64,000 nucleotides of DNA, taken from positions 124,001 to 188,000 of the forward strand of contig JAAEPZ010000433.1 of NCBI GenBank assembly GCA_024231955.1. Direction: 5' to 3'. Numbering within the stretch: position 1 is the first letter of the stretch; every line of letters begins with the position of its first letter. The position numbers and the translations under genes were made by a program. Of this stretch, positions 37,282 through 46,626 are shown piece after piece. The stretch comes from a bacterium (GTDB taxonomy: Bacteria > Krumholzibacteriota > Krumholzibacteriia > JACNKJ01). Below the pieces are notes generated by a model. It ran no database searches and had not been told where the DNA came from. It saw only the letters and a program-made list of their open reading frames with translations.

Positions 37282-38013
37282 ATGCAGCTACCGATACGGA
37301 CATCTTTCGCAGTACTTCTCGCAAGCCTCCTCGCCTGCGGGTGTTTTCATGCACTCCCACATCTGACAACCGACGCTCAGGCAATGGTCATCCATGTGCC
37401 GGGAGATCATCTTGCCATCCAGGATGCCCTGACCGCCGCGACTTCGGGGGATACCATCCTTGTCGCTGCAGGCATCTACATTGGACCGGGCAATCGCAAC
37501 CTCACCTTCCACGGCAAGGCGCTTGCGCTTATCGGGGCCGGCGCCTCGAGCAGCATCATCGATTGCGAGGGTCGGGGACGCGGCTTCATCTTCCGGGAGA
37601 ATGAGAACAGGGAGGCCCTGCTGAAGGGCTTCTCGATCATGGATGCCGTCGCCCTGGGCACGGGTTCGGCAGGCAAGGGTGCGGGCATCTACTGCGGAGG
37701 GGCCAGCCCGATAATCGAGTCCTGCATCTTGATGATGTGTGAGGCGTGGTACGGCGGCGGTCTGGCGGCCGAGGGCGATGCCCGCCCGGCTCTGCTCTCC
37801 TGCCTGATTCTGGACAATGTCGCCCGGCTTGACGGCGGCGGGGTCTACTATCTCAGCAGCGGCGGCAGCCTTGCCGACTGCAGTCTGACGGGCAACAGCG
37901 CCAGCGGACAGGGCGCCGATGCCTATCTCTATGGAGCGTCACCGGTCTTCGAGCGCTGTCGCTTCCAGACACCCCCGGCATCACCGATGATCCTGCTCGA
38001 TACGTCCCGCTAA
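37282..38013 (+). CDS. Secreted parallel beta-helix (pectate-lyase-like) protein
   Basis: A 243-residue protein with a signal sequence; LLACGC could be a lipobox. The mature part is a right-handed beta-helix of the PbH1/NosD type: IHVPGDHLAIQDALTAATSG with DTILVAAGIYIG at the start, then coils such as GKGAGIYCGGASPIIESCIL and NVARLDGGGVYYLSSGGSLA. It is short for a full lyase and shows no catalytic residues I can recognise. The final codon's stop overlaps the stop of the convergent Buk-Ptb gene by three bases. Confidence 0.8.
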   Translation: MQLPIRTSFAVLLASLLACGCFHALPHLTTDAQAMVIHVPGDHLAIQDALTAATSGDTILVAAGIYIGPGNRNLTFHGKALALIGAGASSSIIDCEGRGRGFIFRENENREALLKGFSIMDAVALGTGSAGKGAGIYCGGASPIIESCILMMCEAWYGGGLAAEGDARPALLSCLILDNVARLDGGGVYYLSSGGSLADCSLTGNSASGQGADAYLYGASPVFERCRFQTPPASPMILLDTSR

Positions 38014-40244
38014 GCATCGGTCGTATCGACCTCCCCGGAACCGTTCTCGATCCGGTCACGATAGCGGCTGAAGAACAGGCGGAGACAGAGCGCCAGGCTG
38101 GCGAGTTTGGAGAGCGCCGTGTCGGCGCGGCTGGTCAGCACGACGGGAACTCCGCAGCCGACGAAAGCGCCGGCGACATGGAGTCCACCGGAGACGCTGA
38201 GCGACTTGTACATGGTGTTCCCGGCGTCGATACCCGGCATGATCAGAATATCCGCATTACCCTGGATGCCGCCCTTGTATTTCTTCTCGGCGGCGATCTC
38301 GGGATCCACGGCGACATCGTAGCTGAGCGGCCCCTCAACCTGACAATCCGTACGTTCGGCATACCTCTCGGCAATCGCCGCCGCGTCCACCGAACTTTCG
38401 ATGCGCGGATTAACCTTTTCGATAGCGCTGATCACGGCCACCTTCGGTATCTGCAGGTTCAGGCTGCGCGCAACCATCAGGGCGTTCTCCAGGATCCGCT
38501 CCTTCTTGGCCCGATCGGGATCGATGTTGATTCCGCAGTCGGAGAGCAGCAGCAGTTTACCCTGTTCGGGGCGCTGGAACACGGCTACATGGCTGAAGAG
38601 GGCCTCTTCGGACAACTTGTCATTTTCCTTGAGCCAGCGGAAGATACCCCCGAGGATATCGGATGTCTGTACCGAACCCTTCATGAGCACCTGGCACTCA
38701 CCCTCGGCATACAGCTCGATACAGCGGGCAACGGGCTCATCGCTTTCCACCAGTGTGAAGTCGGGTCCATCGAGGTCGAGTCCCAGATCCTTGGCGATCT
38801 CCCGCGTCCGTTTCACATCCCCCACAAGCAGGAAGCGGGCAATCTTGTGCTCCCCCTCCTCCGTGGCGCGTCGAGCCGCTTCGAGCGCATCGTCGTTGTC
38901 GGAACCGGCGATGGCGATGGTCGGCATGAAGAACCTGTGCACCATCATCCGTGTAGCCTGGATCAGCTCGTCCAGATTGCGGATCGGGCTGCCCTCGCGA
39001 CGGCGCAGCACCGGCTTGCGGAACACGGGCTGATCGATAAGCCGATCCTGCTGCTTGCGGAACGTGAGCAGACGATCCCGCTCGGTCACGTAGTCGCGAA
39101 GGCTGCCCGGCTCTAGGAGCGCACGGGCCATGCCCGCCGCCAGACTCTCCTGCTCGATGGAGCCGGGGACACGCACTATTGGCAGCAGTCCGCCGATCCG
39201 GTCCTCGATGATATTGACCAGCTCCTCGCTGCGGGAGAGGCCGCCGGTGATGCTGATGTAGTCCGGTCGTCCCCAGCCAGCCGCCATCGAGAGAATCCCC
39301 TCGCTGATCTTCTGCCCCATGAAGCGGAGTATCAGGTTGATCTTGTCCACCTGCTGCTCCGTGGCGCCGTGTGTGCGGAATTCGAGCAACGTCTTGAAGT
39401 CATCGGTGCCGGCCAGCGACAGGAGACCGCCCTCGCTGAAGACACCCTTGGCCAGGTCCTCCAGGCTGACGGTATGATCGCGCAGCCTGTGGATGACCTC
39501 GTGAATCGGGAGAACGCCGCTCCGGTTGGCGGAGGGGACGCCGCTGAAGGCGTTCATCACGCGGACGGTGCGGCCGTGATGGTTGCGAACCATGGAGATG
39601 CCGCCGCCGAGATGGGCGCTGATCACACTGGCGCTGTCGGGGTCGATGCCGAACTCCCAGGCGCTGAGTCGCAGCACGGCCCTGTGATTGAGGTAGTGCA
39701 CGGCGGTGCCGTCGATCTTGAACTCCTTCAGGCCCGTCATCCGGCTTTCGATATCCACCTCATCAATCACGACCGGGTCGGTGATCGTGATGGGGATCTC
39801 GCTTTCGCCCGTGATGGAGGCCAGATCGTGCAGGGCTTTGGCGATGGGAACACCCATGTTTGAGGCATGCTTCAGCCAGGTCTGCTCCAGATCCCGGACC
39901 AGCTCCGGACAAATGGGATAGGTGCCGCCCGGCACCGGCTTGAACACGCCGCCCCGAGTCGCGATACCGTCGAGGCCCGGCAGGTCGATCCCCTCCTGCC
40001 CCATCCAGTGGAGGATCAGACCCGCGCGCTGCTCGGCGGTGTCCTCGGAATCCGGACTGAGGTGGGACTCGAAGTCCGCGATTTTGTTGATCCCCTCGAA
40101 ATAGGCCAGCTTGGTCGAGGTCGAACCGGGATTGATGACCAGAATGCGGTAGTTCTTCCGCTCCAACCTCTCGGCCAGTTCACCACCCAGGAGACGGGTA
40201 AACAGGTCCAGGGGAACCATGGATTTGGGAGATAGTGTTTTCAT
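38010..40244 (-). CDS. Butyrate kinase fused to phosphate butyryltransferase
   Basis: One uninterrupted 744-residue frame holds two enzymes. Residues about 30-400 are butyrate kinase of the acetokinase fold (ILVINPGSTSTKLAYF, TRGGVFKPVPGGTYPI, KHASNMGVPIAKALHDLA, SAHLGGGISM, ITGGLSRSEELV). Residues about 435-735 are phosphate butyryltransferase (TIAIAGSDNDDALEAARRA, VLMKGSVQTSDILGG, LLLSDCGINIDPD, ADILIMPGIDAGNTMYKSL). Together they convert butyryl-CoA or a branched acyl-CoA via the acyl phosphate to the acid and make ATP, or run in reverse. These are normally separate ptb and buk genes. A 28-residue N-terminal extension precedes the kinase. The ribosome site is weak and the start could be the ATG at residue 9. 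Confidence 0.9.
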   Translation of the reverse strand: MKTLSPKSMVPLDLFTRLLGGELAERLERKNYRILVINPGSTSTKLAYFEGINKIADFESHLSPDSEDTAEQRAGLILHWMGQEGIDLPGLDGIATRGGVFKPVPGGTYPICPELVRDLEQTWLKHASNMGVPIAKALHDLASITGESEIPITITDPVVIDEVDIESRMTGLKEFKIDGTAVHYLNHRAVLRLSAWEFGIDPDSASVISAHLGGGISMVRNHHGRTVRVMNAFSGVPSANRSGVLPIHEVIHRLRDHTVSLEDLAKGVFSEGGLLSLAGTDDFKTLLEFRTHGATEQQVDKINLILRFMGQKISEGILSMAAGWGRPDYISITGGLSRSEELVNIIEDRIGGLLPIVRVPGSIEQESLAAGMARALLEPGSLRDYVTERDRLLTFRKQQDRLIDQPVFRKPVLRRREGSPIRNLDELIQATRMMVHRFFMPTIAIAGSDNDDALEAARRATEEGEHKIARFLLVGDVKRTREIAKDLGLDLDGPDFTLVESDEPVARCIELYAEGECQVLMKGSVQTSDILGGIFRWLKENDKLSEEALFSHVAVFQRPEQGKLLLLSDCGINIDPDRAKKERILENALMVARSLNLQIPKVAVISAIEKVNPRIESSVDAAAIAERYAERTDCQVEGPLSYDVAVDPEIAAEKKYKGGIQGNADILIMPGIDAGNTMYKSLSVSGGLHVAGAFVGCGVPVVLTSRADTALSKLASLALCLRLFFSRYRDRIENGSGEVDTTDA

Positions 40245-40330
40245 GTCGGCAGCATAGATCCCCGGTTGAGATGAGTAAAGAGCTCATCCGTTCAAGGTGG
40301 ACAAGCACCCTGCGGGCTGCAAGAGGCGAT

Positions 40331-40363
40331 AACAAAAAACCCGCCCCCGAAGAGGGCGGGTTT
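40331..40363 (-). terminator. Intrinsic terminator of the first C25 protease gene
   Basis: On the minus strand AAACCCGCCC and GGGCGGGTTT make a 10-bp stem followed by a T-run, 45 bp after the stop codon at 40408. Confidence 0.9.
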
Positions 40364-40407
40364 GTCGTGTGGGCCGTCACGACCGGGAGGCCGGTCTGCC
40401 GGACACC

Positions 40408-43400
40408 TTATTTGAGAAGCATCATCTTCCTGGTCAACGACCCGGAATCGATATCCAGGCGATAGAAGTACATGCCCGAAGCGAGCGGCTGATCCTGATC
40501 ATCCCTGCCGTCCCAGACAATCTGGTGATTACCCGGAGTCAGGTGACCATCGACCAGCGATTTCACTATCCGCCCCTGCACATCGAATACCGTCAGCTTC
40601 ACGTTGCCCGGCGTAGTCAGGGCGAAGTCGATGGCGGTCGTCGGGTTGAAGGGGTTGGGGTGGTTCTGGGCCAGGTTCAGCGCCGCAGGCGTCTCCTCGA
40701 CGCTTGTGCCGCTGTTGGAGACGATGATCTGAACGGGGACCATGACCGGCGTACCCGTGCTGTTGGTGACCAGAACCTCGGCCCGGTAGGTGCCGTCGGG
40801 CAGGCCGGTGGCATCAAACGTGATGGGTATGGATTCCGTATCGCCCTCGTTCACGGCGCCGGAGTGTTCACCGACGCTGACCCAGGTCAACGGACGGTAG
40901 ATGGTGAAGAGGTTATCGCTGGAATCGGTGACGCCGGGGTCGCCCTCATCGGTGACCTTGACCCGGCAGGTGGCCGAGATCGGCGCAGTGACCGTCCAGC
41001 TGTAACTCTGGGCGCCGGCCGGGAGGCCTGTCGCCAGGGTTTCCCAGGCCAGACCGTCACGAGTCAGTTCGATCTTGACGCTCGCAGGGCCGCCGGCCGC
41101 GATGTAATCGATGGCGACGACATCATCCACCGCCAGCAACTCGCCGCTGTTGAGCGAGGTTAGTGTCACGTTCGGGCCCGCCATCGTGATGACGAGTTCG
41201 CCGCTCAGCGAATGCGGTTCACTGCCGTAGATATCCCCCTGGATGGTGTAGGGGATCACCACATCGCCGGAGATGGCTGCGAAGGTCATGTTGACCGTGG
41301 CGCTGGCGCTCTCGCCGGGATAGATCTCCCCGTATTGATCGGGACCCAACCAGGCGCCATCCGCGCCGTTGCCGGTGGCTCCGTTGTAGGCCATCGGATC
41401 GTGAGGGCCCGTCATCGCGGTCGCGGAGTTGCAGATGACGCCCGTAGGCAGGTCGAAGAGCACCTCTTTGATCCACTCGCTGTCATTGCTGACGCAGGAC
41501 GCGGTGAAGAGGACATCCAGAGTCGTACCGGGGAGGTACTCCTCCACGTCGATCACCAGCGTGGAGCCTGTGATGTTCCGCGGGGTGTTATGACCGGCGC
41601 CATTCGGGAAATCCGGATCGGTGACATCGATGCTGTAGTACAGCGTCGAGCCCTCCTCGCCGTTGTTGGCGATATAGAGTTGATCGGTGAAGACCTGGTC
41701 GGGCAACATCACGAGGTTGAACTGACGCGGGTTGATGTCGCAGGTGGGTTCGAGACCATTGGACACCATCAGGTCGGCAACGTAGGTGACCTTGTTGAAA
41801 TTGCTGACGGTGAGCTTCACGATCGCGCCGGGCATGGGCATGTCGCCCGTGATGGCGATGGTCGCCGTGCCGCCGGCATCGGCGAAGGCCGAGCCCATGA
41901 GATCGCCATCGTAGCTGATCGCGGCCAGGGCGCCGGGATCGGTCTCGACCAAGTAGGTCTCGAAGAACGGGTTGATCTCGGGGATGTGCCCGACGGTCAT
42001 GGTCATAGGCGATGCGGTACGCACGCGCAGGCTGGGATCGCCGAAGATCGTCCACATCTTGAATTCGACGGGACCCTGCGAAGTGTAGTCGTCCATCATC
42101 TTGCAGCTGCCGTTGTAGCAGAGCGCGCCATAGGTGCGCTTGGCGTTGTTGACCAGCAGGTAGTTGATCTCATCCTGGGCGCTCATGGGCGGATCCCAGT
42201 CCTGACTGATGGTCGAGCCGTAGAAGCCGACGGCGCCGGTGGGCGCGCCGTTGTTGGTCGCCCTGAGCCAGGATTCGCCGAAGCAGGTGCCGCTCTGGAA
42301 TTCACCATTGTTGCAGGCAACACTGACGACAAAGGGGAGCATGTTGTCGTTGGTCAGGGAGTTGACGTCGTCGATCGTGAAATTCGTGGTCACCCATTTC
42401 GAGATGGAGCCGTGGCCGCAGTAGTTGATGATACTGAGCCCCTCCTCGACGGCGCTCACGGCCTGGAGCAGCGTGCCCGAGGGCTCATAGACCTGCGCCA
42501 CGTCCGTGTAGGTGAAGTTGAGGAGATCGGTGCGAATATTGTCCAGGTGCTCCCAATCCAACTCGTCATCGTCGCCGCCATTGCCGTCATCGGAGGCGAT
42601 TCCCATCCCCTTGGCGTACCAGGCGGCCGCGGTAGCGTCGCGCTCATAGGCAATCGAGCGCTCGACCTGGGTCTCCACCTGGGTGAGGTTCTCGGCGGAC
42701 ATGCGGCCGATGAAGGCCTCGGGGTAGTTGTCGGTGCCGGCCAGCAGGCCGTAGGAGGGGTCGGACGCGCCCCCGTTGTTGTAGTAGGGCACCTGCGCCG
42801 CATCGCCCACCAGCAGAACGAAAGTGACGCCATCGGTGTCGTACATGTTCTGGATGTAGGATTTGATCTGCGTACCGGAGGAGCCGATATCCGTAACGTT
42901 GACCAGTGTCGTGGGCACGCCCATCTGATTCTTCCAGGCCACGAAGGGCTCGACGGCCGAACGGAAAGCATCATAGGTGATCACCAGCATGTTGCCGACT
43001 TCGGGGATCGTCGTGTAGCGATCGCGAGTCGAAACATTGTTGATGAAGTGGGTGTCGTACATCTTCTCGAACTCGTCTACCCTGTGCGCCGGGCGGGTGG
43101 TCAGGACGTTGACCTTGCCGGGACCCACGGCGGTGACCTCGACCTCGATCGAGGTGTAGACGCGCAGCGTCCGGGTGGCCGGGTTGTAGCGGAACGGGTT
43201 GAACTCCAGCACGAGTCCGCGATTGTCGCGCATGATGTAGGGCTCGCCCAGATCGCAGACGCGCCGGGGGAACCAGGAATCGCCGTTGTAGAATTCGGCG
43301 AACTCGTAGCTCACGGTCGCGGGGTCGATGCTGCGACTGATTCCGCCCTTCGAGGGGGCGATATCCATATTCGGGAAATCCCGGTAATCGGAATCGAGAA

Positions 43401-43710
43401 TCCGGACGCTCATCTGCGCGTTGTCCGGAATCAGGATCGACTGACGCAGCGTCGGCAGGGCGGGCAGACCGCGCTCTTTCCAGAGCGGCTTCCCCTCAAC
43501 ACCGATCGTGCTCCAGGAAGCTCCCTCGATCATCACTTCGTCGATCGCGAAGCGATTAAGCTCCATCTGCACGACCGTCGTATTGATGTCCGAACGCAGA
43601 ACGTCTACGGAATAATCGTCTGCCGAGCTACCCAGCGTGACCTGTTCGGCGGCAAGCACCGGAACGGCCAAAAGGAGCATGGCGATCAGAAGTAGTGGCA
43701 AGTGTTTCAT
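40408..43710 (-). CDS. Gingipain-like C25 cysteine protease with Ig domains and sorting tail
   Basis: The 1100-residue secreted protease has a signal peptide, a propeptide (about 20-230, ERGLPALPTLRQSILIP), a caspase-like C25 catalytic domain (about 235-565: VGNMLVITYDAFRSAVEPFV, VTFVLLVGDAAQVPYYN) with catalytic histidine in YCGHGS and cysteine in VACNNG. They are 33 residues apart, as in RgpB (His211/Cys244). GDPSLRVR ends the domain. Immunoglobulin-like and two further beta domains follow, then the sorting tail (AQNHPNPFNPTTAIDFAL, ending LTRKMMLLK). It lies outside the cell and degrades proteins; S1 specificity is not apparent. Paralogous to the genes at 44014 and 47455. Confidence 0.92.
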   Translation of the reverse strand: MKHLPLLLIAMLLLAVPVLAAEQVTLGSSADDYSVDVLRSDINTTVVQMELNRFAIDEVMIEGASWSTIGVEGKPLWKERGLPALPTLRQSILIPDNAQMSVRILDSDYRDFPNMDIAPSKGGISRSIDPATVSYEFAEFYNGDSWFPRRVCDLGEPYIMRDNRGLVLEFNPFRYNPATRTLRVYTSIEVEVTAVGPGKVNVLTTRPAHRVDEFEKMYDTHFINNVSTRDRYTTIPEVGNMLVITYDAFRSAVEPFVAWKNQMGVPTTLVNVTDIGSSGTQIKSYIQNMYDTDGVTFVLLVGDAAQVPYYNNGGASDPSYGLLAGTDNYPEAFIGRMSAENLTQVETQVERSIAYERDATAAAWYAKGMGIASDDGNGGDDDELDWEHLDNIRTDLLNFTYTDVAQVYEPSGTLLQAVSAVEEGLSIINYCGHGSISKWVTTNFTIDDVNSLTNDNMLPFVVSVACNNGEFQSGTCFGESWLRATNNGAPTGAVGFYGSTISQDWDPPMSAQDEINYLLVNNAKRTYGALCYNGSCKMMDDYTSQGPVEFKMWTIFGDPSLRVRTASPMTMTVGHIPEINPFFETYLVETDPGALAAISYDGDLMGSAFADAGGTATIAITGDMPMPGAIVKLTVSNFNKVTYVADLMVSNGLEPTCDINPRQFNLVMLPDQVFTDQLYIANNGEEGSTLYYSIDVTDPDFPNGAGHNTPRNITGSTLVIDVEEYLPGTTLDVLFTASCVSNDSEWIKEVLFDLPTGVICNSATAMTGPHDPMAYNGATGNGADGAWLGPDQYGEIYPGESASATVNMTFAAISGDVVIPYTIQGDIYGSEPHSLSGELVITMAGPNVTLTSLNSGELLAVDDVVAIDYIAAGGPASVKIELTRDGLAWETLATGLPAGAQSYSWTVTAPISATCRVKVTDEGDPGVTDSSDNLFTIYRPLTWVSVGEHSGAVNEGDTESIPITFDATGLPDGTYRAEVLVTNSTGTPVMVPVQIIVSNSGTSVEETPAALNLAQNHPNPFNPTTAIDFALTTPGNVKLTVFDVQGRIVKSLVDGHLTPGNHQIVWDGRDDQDQPLASGMYFYRLDIDSGSLTRKMMLLK

Positions 43711-43802
43711 GGATCCCCCAAACCCGAGATTCTGAACGATTGTTGAAGATATGCAAGCCGTACAGGCGATATCCGGTATCAGCCAGCAGGTACGACCTAT
43801 TC

Positions 43803-43831
43803 ATTCTACCAGACTAGACCTCTCGACTCAA
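43803..43831 (-). promoter_or_regulatory. Promoter of the first C25 protease gene
   Basis: Minus strand TTGAGT, 17 bp, TAGAAT, with TCTGG before the -10 (TCTGGTAGAAT), 93 bp before the start codon. Nothing else was recognised in the 303-bp intergenic region 43711-44013. Confidence 0.55.
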
Positions 43832-44013
43832 TGAAATGCTTGGGCCGCAACGCCTGCGGCCGTATACCTCTTTACATATCCGACATGTACGCATCCGGAC
43901 CTGCTGTTCGCCGATTCACAACACGAGCCGGATTACTCTATTCGAAACGATCCAGTACTATACGACACAGCCCGACGGCCCGTCGGAGCTGCGAGCGGCA
44001 GATCCGCCAAAGG

Positions 44014-46326
44014 TCAGTTGAGCAGGATCATCTTGCGCGTCCTGCTCCCCTCCTCACCAGCGACATCGAGACGGTACAGGTAGACCCCGGCGCTGACCGG
44101 GTTGCCGTTATCGTCACGGCCGCTCCAGCTTGCCGAGTGCTCCCCCGCAGCCATATGCTCCGCCACGAGACCTCTGACCTGACGACCGTTGACGTCAAAC
44201 AGCGTCAGCCGGACGGCACCCGCCGCAGCGGTCACGAAGTTGATCGTCGTGGTCGGATTGAAGGGGTTGGGATGATTCTGCATCAGTGCCGTGGCCGGAA
44301 CCACCGGAGTCACATCCGGCTCCCCGGTCGATCCCCCGTCAGGACCCACAGGCATCTCGCGGACCAGCGTGACCATATTGAAGCCGGAGAGGGTCAGGGT
44401 GACGGAGGCGGCATCCAGGTCGGCGGGGATCATCAGCTCGGCCAGCCCCGCGCTGTTGGCGACGACGGAGGTCAGCAGATCGCCCGCGAGACTCAAGGTC
44501 ACCCGTGCGCCGGGGGCCGTACGGATCGCAAAGGTGCCCAGCTCGGGATCGACGCTTCCGGGGAGCTCGGCAGCGGGGGCAATCGGCGCCGCGGTGCGAA
44601 TCCGCAGGCTGGGATCACCGAAGACATTCCAGTTCAGGAATTCGTCGGGACCCTGAACCGGATACCGGTCCATCATCCGCACTGCGCCGCTGAAGCAGAG
44701 TCCGCCGAAGCTGCTCCGCTCGCCGGCCACCAGCAGGGCGTTGATCTCATCCTGCGCGCACATCGGCGGCTGCCAGGTCTGGTTGACCGATGCCGCATAC
44801 ATGCCGACGGCCCCCGTGGGTTCACCATCGCGGGAGGCGTTCAACCAGGCCTCGGCGAAGCAGTTGTTGCGGGCAAAGCGTCCATTGAGACAGGCGACGC
44901 TGACGATAAGCGGCAGGCGCCCGACATTGGTGAGCTGGCCGATGTTGATCACATCGAAATTCGATGTCCGCCAGGAGATGACATTGCCGTGCCCGGTGTA
45001 GTTGACCAGGCCGCGCCCCTCGTTGATGGCGTGCGCCACGGTCGAGGCGGAGACGTTGAGGGTGGCGTAGAGGCGATCGACGGAGGTGTAGGTGTAGCCG
45101 AGCAGCTCTTGGCGCAGATTGTCGGCGTGCACCCAGTCCGACTCGCCGTCGTCGCCGTAGCCGTCGCCCTCGCGCGAAGCTATGCCCGCAGCGCGGCCGC
45201 ACCAGTCGGCATCGACGGTGATATCCCGCTCATAGAGGATGAACTTGTCGACCTGGGTGGACACCTCCGTCGGCGTATCCGCAGCGATCCGCCCCACCAT
45301 GATCTCCGGGTAGGGATCGTCGCCGACCAGCAGCGAGTACCAGGGGTCGGCGGCGCCGTCGCGGACAAGGAAAGTGGGCAGTTGGGGACCGTCCCCCACC
45401 AGGAGGAGATAGGCGATCCCCTCCTCTTCGTAGGCGGTGCGGATATAGTCGCGGATCTCCCCGGGCGAGTCGCCGATTGAGGAGAGCGGGACCGCACGTG
45501 TGGGGAGACCGAGCTGGTTCTTCCAGGTCACCAGAGGGGCGACCGAGGGGAGCAGTTCGTCGGCGGCGATGATCAGCATGGAGCCGATCTCGGTGGGATC
45601 AACGGCACGGTCGCCGGTTGTCCTGTTGTTGAGGAAATGACCCGCGTAGATTTTGCCGAACTCGGATGTGATCGGCCGGACGGCCCGTGAGCGATCCTGA
45701 ACGTTGATCTTGCCGGGGCCATTGGAGCTTACCTCGATGGTGAGCGAGGTGCAGACCCGCAGCGTGCGGGTGGCCGGGTTGTAGCGGAAGGGGTTGATCT
45801 CCACCACCAGGCCGCGGTGATCGCGGAGGATATAGGGTTCGCCGAGGGTGGCCGTCTCGGCGGGATACCAGGCATCCTGCCGGTAGAACTCGTCAAACTC
45901 GTAGGTCACAAGCGCGGGATCGATGTTGCGCGTGAACGCCCCCCTGGAGGGGGCGATATAGCTGCCGGTGATGTCGCGGTACTCTGCGGCGACGATGCGC
46001 AGGGCCATCTCGGAAGCGGCGGGTATGATCAGCGATTCACGGAGGCTGGGCAGGGCGGGCAGGCCACGCTCGAGCCCGACGGGCAGATCGCCAAGGGTGA
46101 TCCGCTGCCAGTTGTCGCCGTCGATCGCGACGGTTGTCCGGTCGAAATGGTTGAGGTCGAAACGGAGGGTGGAGCCATCGTCGCGATCGCTCACCAGCGA
46201 GAGTTCATAGCCGGTGGCGGATGTGGGATTGATGACGACCCGCTCGGCGGCCAACGCTCCATTCAGAAGCGGGAGGATCAGCAACAGCGTTGCCAGCACG
46301 GGGAGAGATGCCGGATTCTTGTTCAT
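44014..46326 (-). CDS. Gingipain-like C25 cysteine protease with sorting tail
   Basis: A 770-residue paralog of the neighbouring protease without the extra beta domains. Signal peptide (LATLLLILPLLNGALAA), propeptide (ERGLPALPSLRESLIIP), catalytic domain with histidine in YTGHGN and cysteine in VACLNG exactly 33 residues later, and GDPSLRIR. A short Ig-like domain (about 600-660) leads into the sorting tail (MQNHPNPFNPTTTINFVT, ending TRKMILLN; asparagine replaces the usual last lysine). ATG at 46326 (MNKNPAS) follows GAGAG and gives a proper signal peptide; a longer frame to 46380 does not. Confidence 0.92.
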   Translation of the reverse strand: MNKNPASLPVLATLLLILPLLNGALAAERVVINPTSATGYELSLVSDRDDGSTLRFDLNHFDRTTVAIDGDNWQRITLGDLPVGLERGLPALPSLRESLIIPAASEMALRIVAAEYRDITGSYIAPSRGAFTRNIDPALVTYEFDEFYRQDAWYPAETATLGEPYILRDHRGLVVEINPFRYNPATRTLRVCTSLTIEVSSNGPGKINVQDRSRAVRPITSEFGKIYAGHFLNNRTTGDRAVDPTEIGSMLIIAADELLPSVAPLVTWKNQLGLPTRAVPLSSIGDSPGEIRDYIRTAYEEEGIAYLLLVGDGPQLPTFLVRDGAADPWYSLLVGDDPYPEIMVGRIAADTPTEVSTQVDKFILYERDITVDADWCGRAAGIASREGDGYGDDGESDWVHADNLRQELLGYTYTSVDRLYATLNVSASTVAHAINEGRGLVNYTGHGNVISWRTSNFDVINIGQLTNVGRLPLIVSVACLNGRFARNNCFAEAWLNASRDGEPTGAVGMYAASVNQTWQPPMCAQDEINALLVAGERSSFGGLCFSGAVRMMDRYPVQGPDEFLNWNVFGDPSLRIRTAAPIAPAAELPGSVDPELGTFAIRTAPGARVTLSLAGDLLTSVVANSAGLAELMIPADLDAASVTLTLSGFNMVTLVREMPVGPDGGSTGEPDVTPVVPATALMQNHPNPFNPTTTINFVTAAAGAVRLTLFDVNGRQVRGLVAEHMAAGEHSASWSGRDDNGNPVSAGVYLYRLDVAGEEGSRTRKMILLN

Positions 46327-46426
46327 TATTTCTCTCTGGCAAGCCGATCGGAACAGGTCGGATCGGCGGTGTCTTGACATGTTTGGCGTGGCTCACCAGG
46401 TGGCCACGATTTTTGAAGACAGCCCA

Positions 46427-46437
46427 ATTATACCAGA
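46427..46437 (-). promoter_or_regulatory. Extended -10 promoter of the second C25 protease gene
   Basis: Minus strand TCTGGTATAAT with TGn extension and perfect -10, 101 bp before the start codon; no clear -35. Confidence 0.45.
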
Positions 46438-46555
46438 TCGAGATGGGTCGGGAAAAGAGATAACCAACAGCTAACCGGTAGTCCGACTTGCGGTTACAAA
46501 GCAGTTACATGTTTATGATTGAACATGATTGCCGATCGTTCCCCTCCGTGACACG

Positions 46556-46595
46556 AAAAACCCCGGCGCTCCTCGGGGGAGGAAAGTGCCGGGGT
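46556..46595 (-). terminator. Intrinsic terminator of the 46.6-kb lipoprotein gene
   Basis: ACCCCGGC and GCCGGGGT pair around a 20-base loop region that can form its own short hairpin; on the minus strand TTTTTCG follows. It ends 32 bp past the stop codon. Confidence 0.75.
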
Positions 46596-46626
46596 CATTA
46601 TTCCGGAGTCCGCTGAGATCAGCGGA

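Noticed and set aside
38010..40244. Buk-Ptb fusion as an assembly artefact
   Set aside because: The linker region is in one continuous frame with normal composition; nothing in the sequence suggests a join, although only raw reads could exclude it.
41212..43695. Open frame of 827 codons on the plus strand
   Set aside because: Antisense shadow of the first C25 protease gene, with repetitive low-complexity composition.
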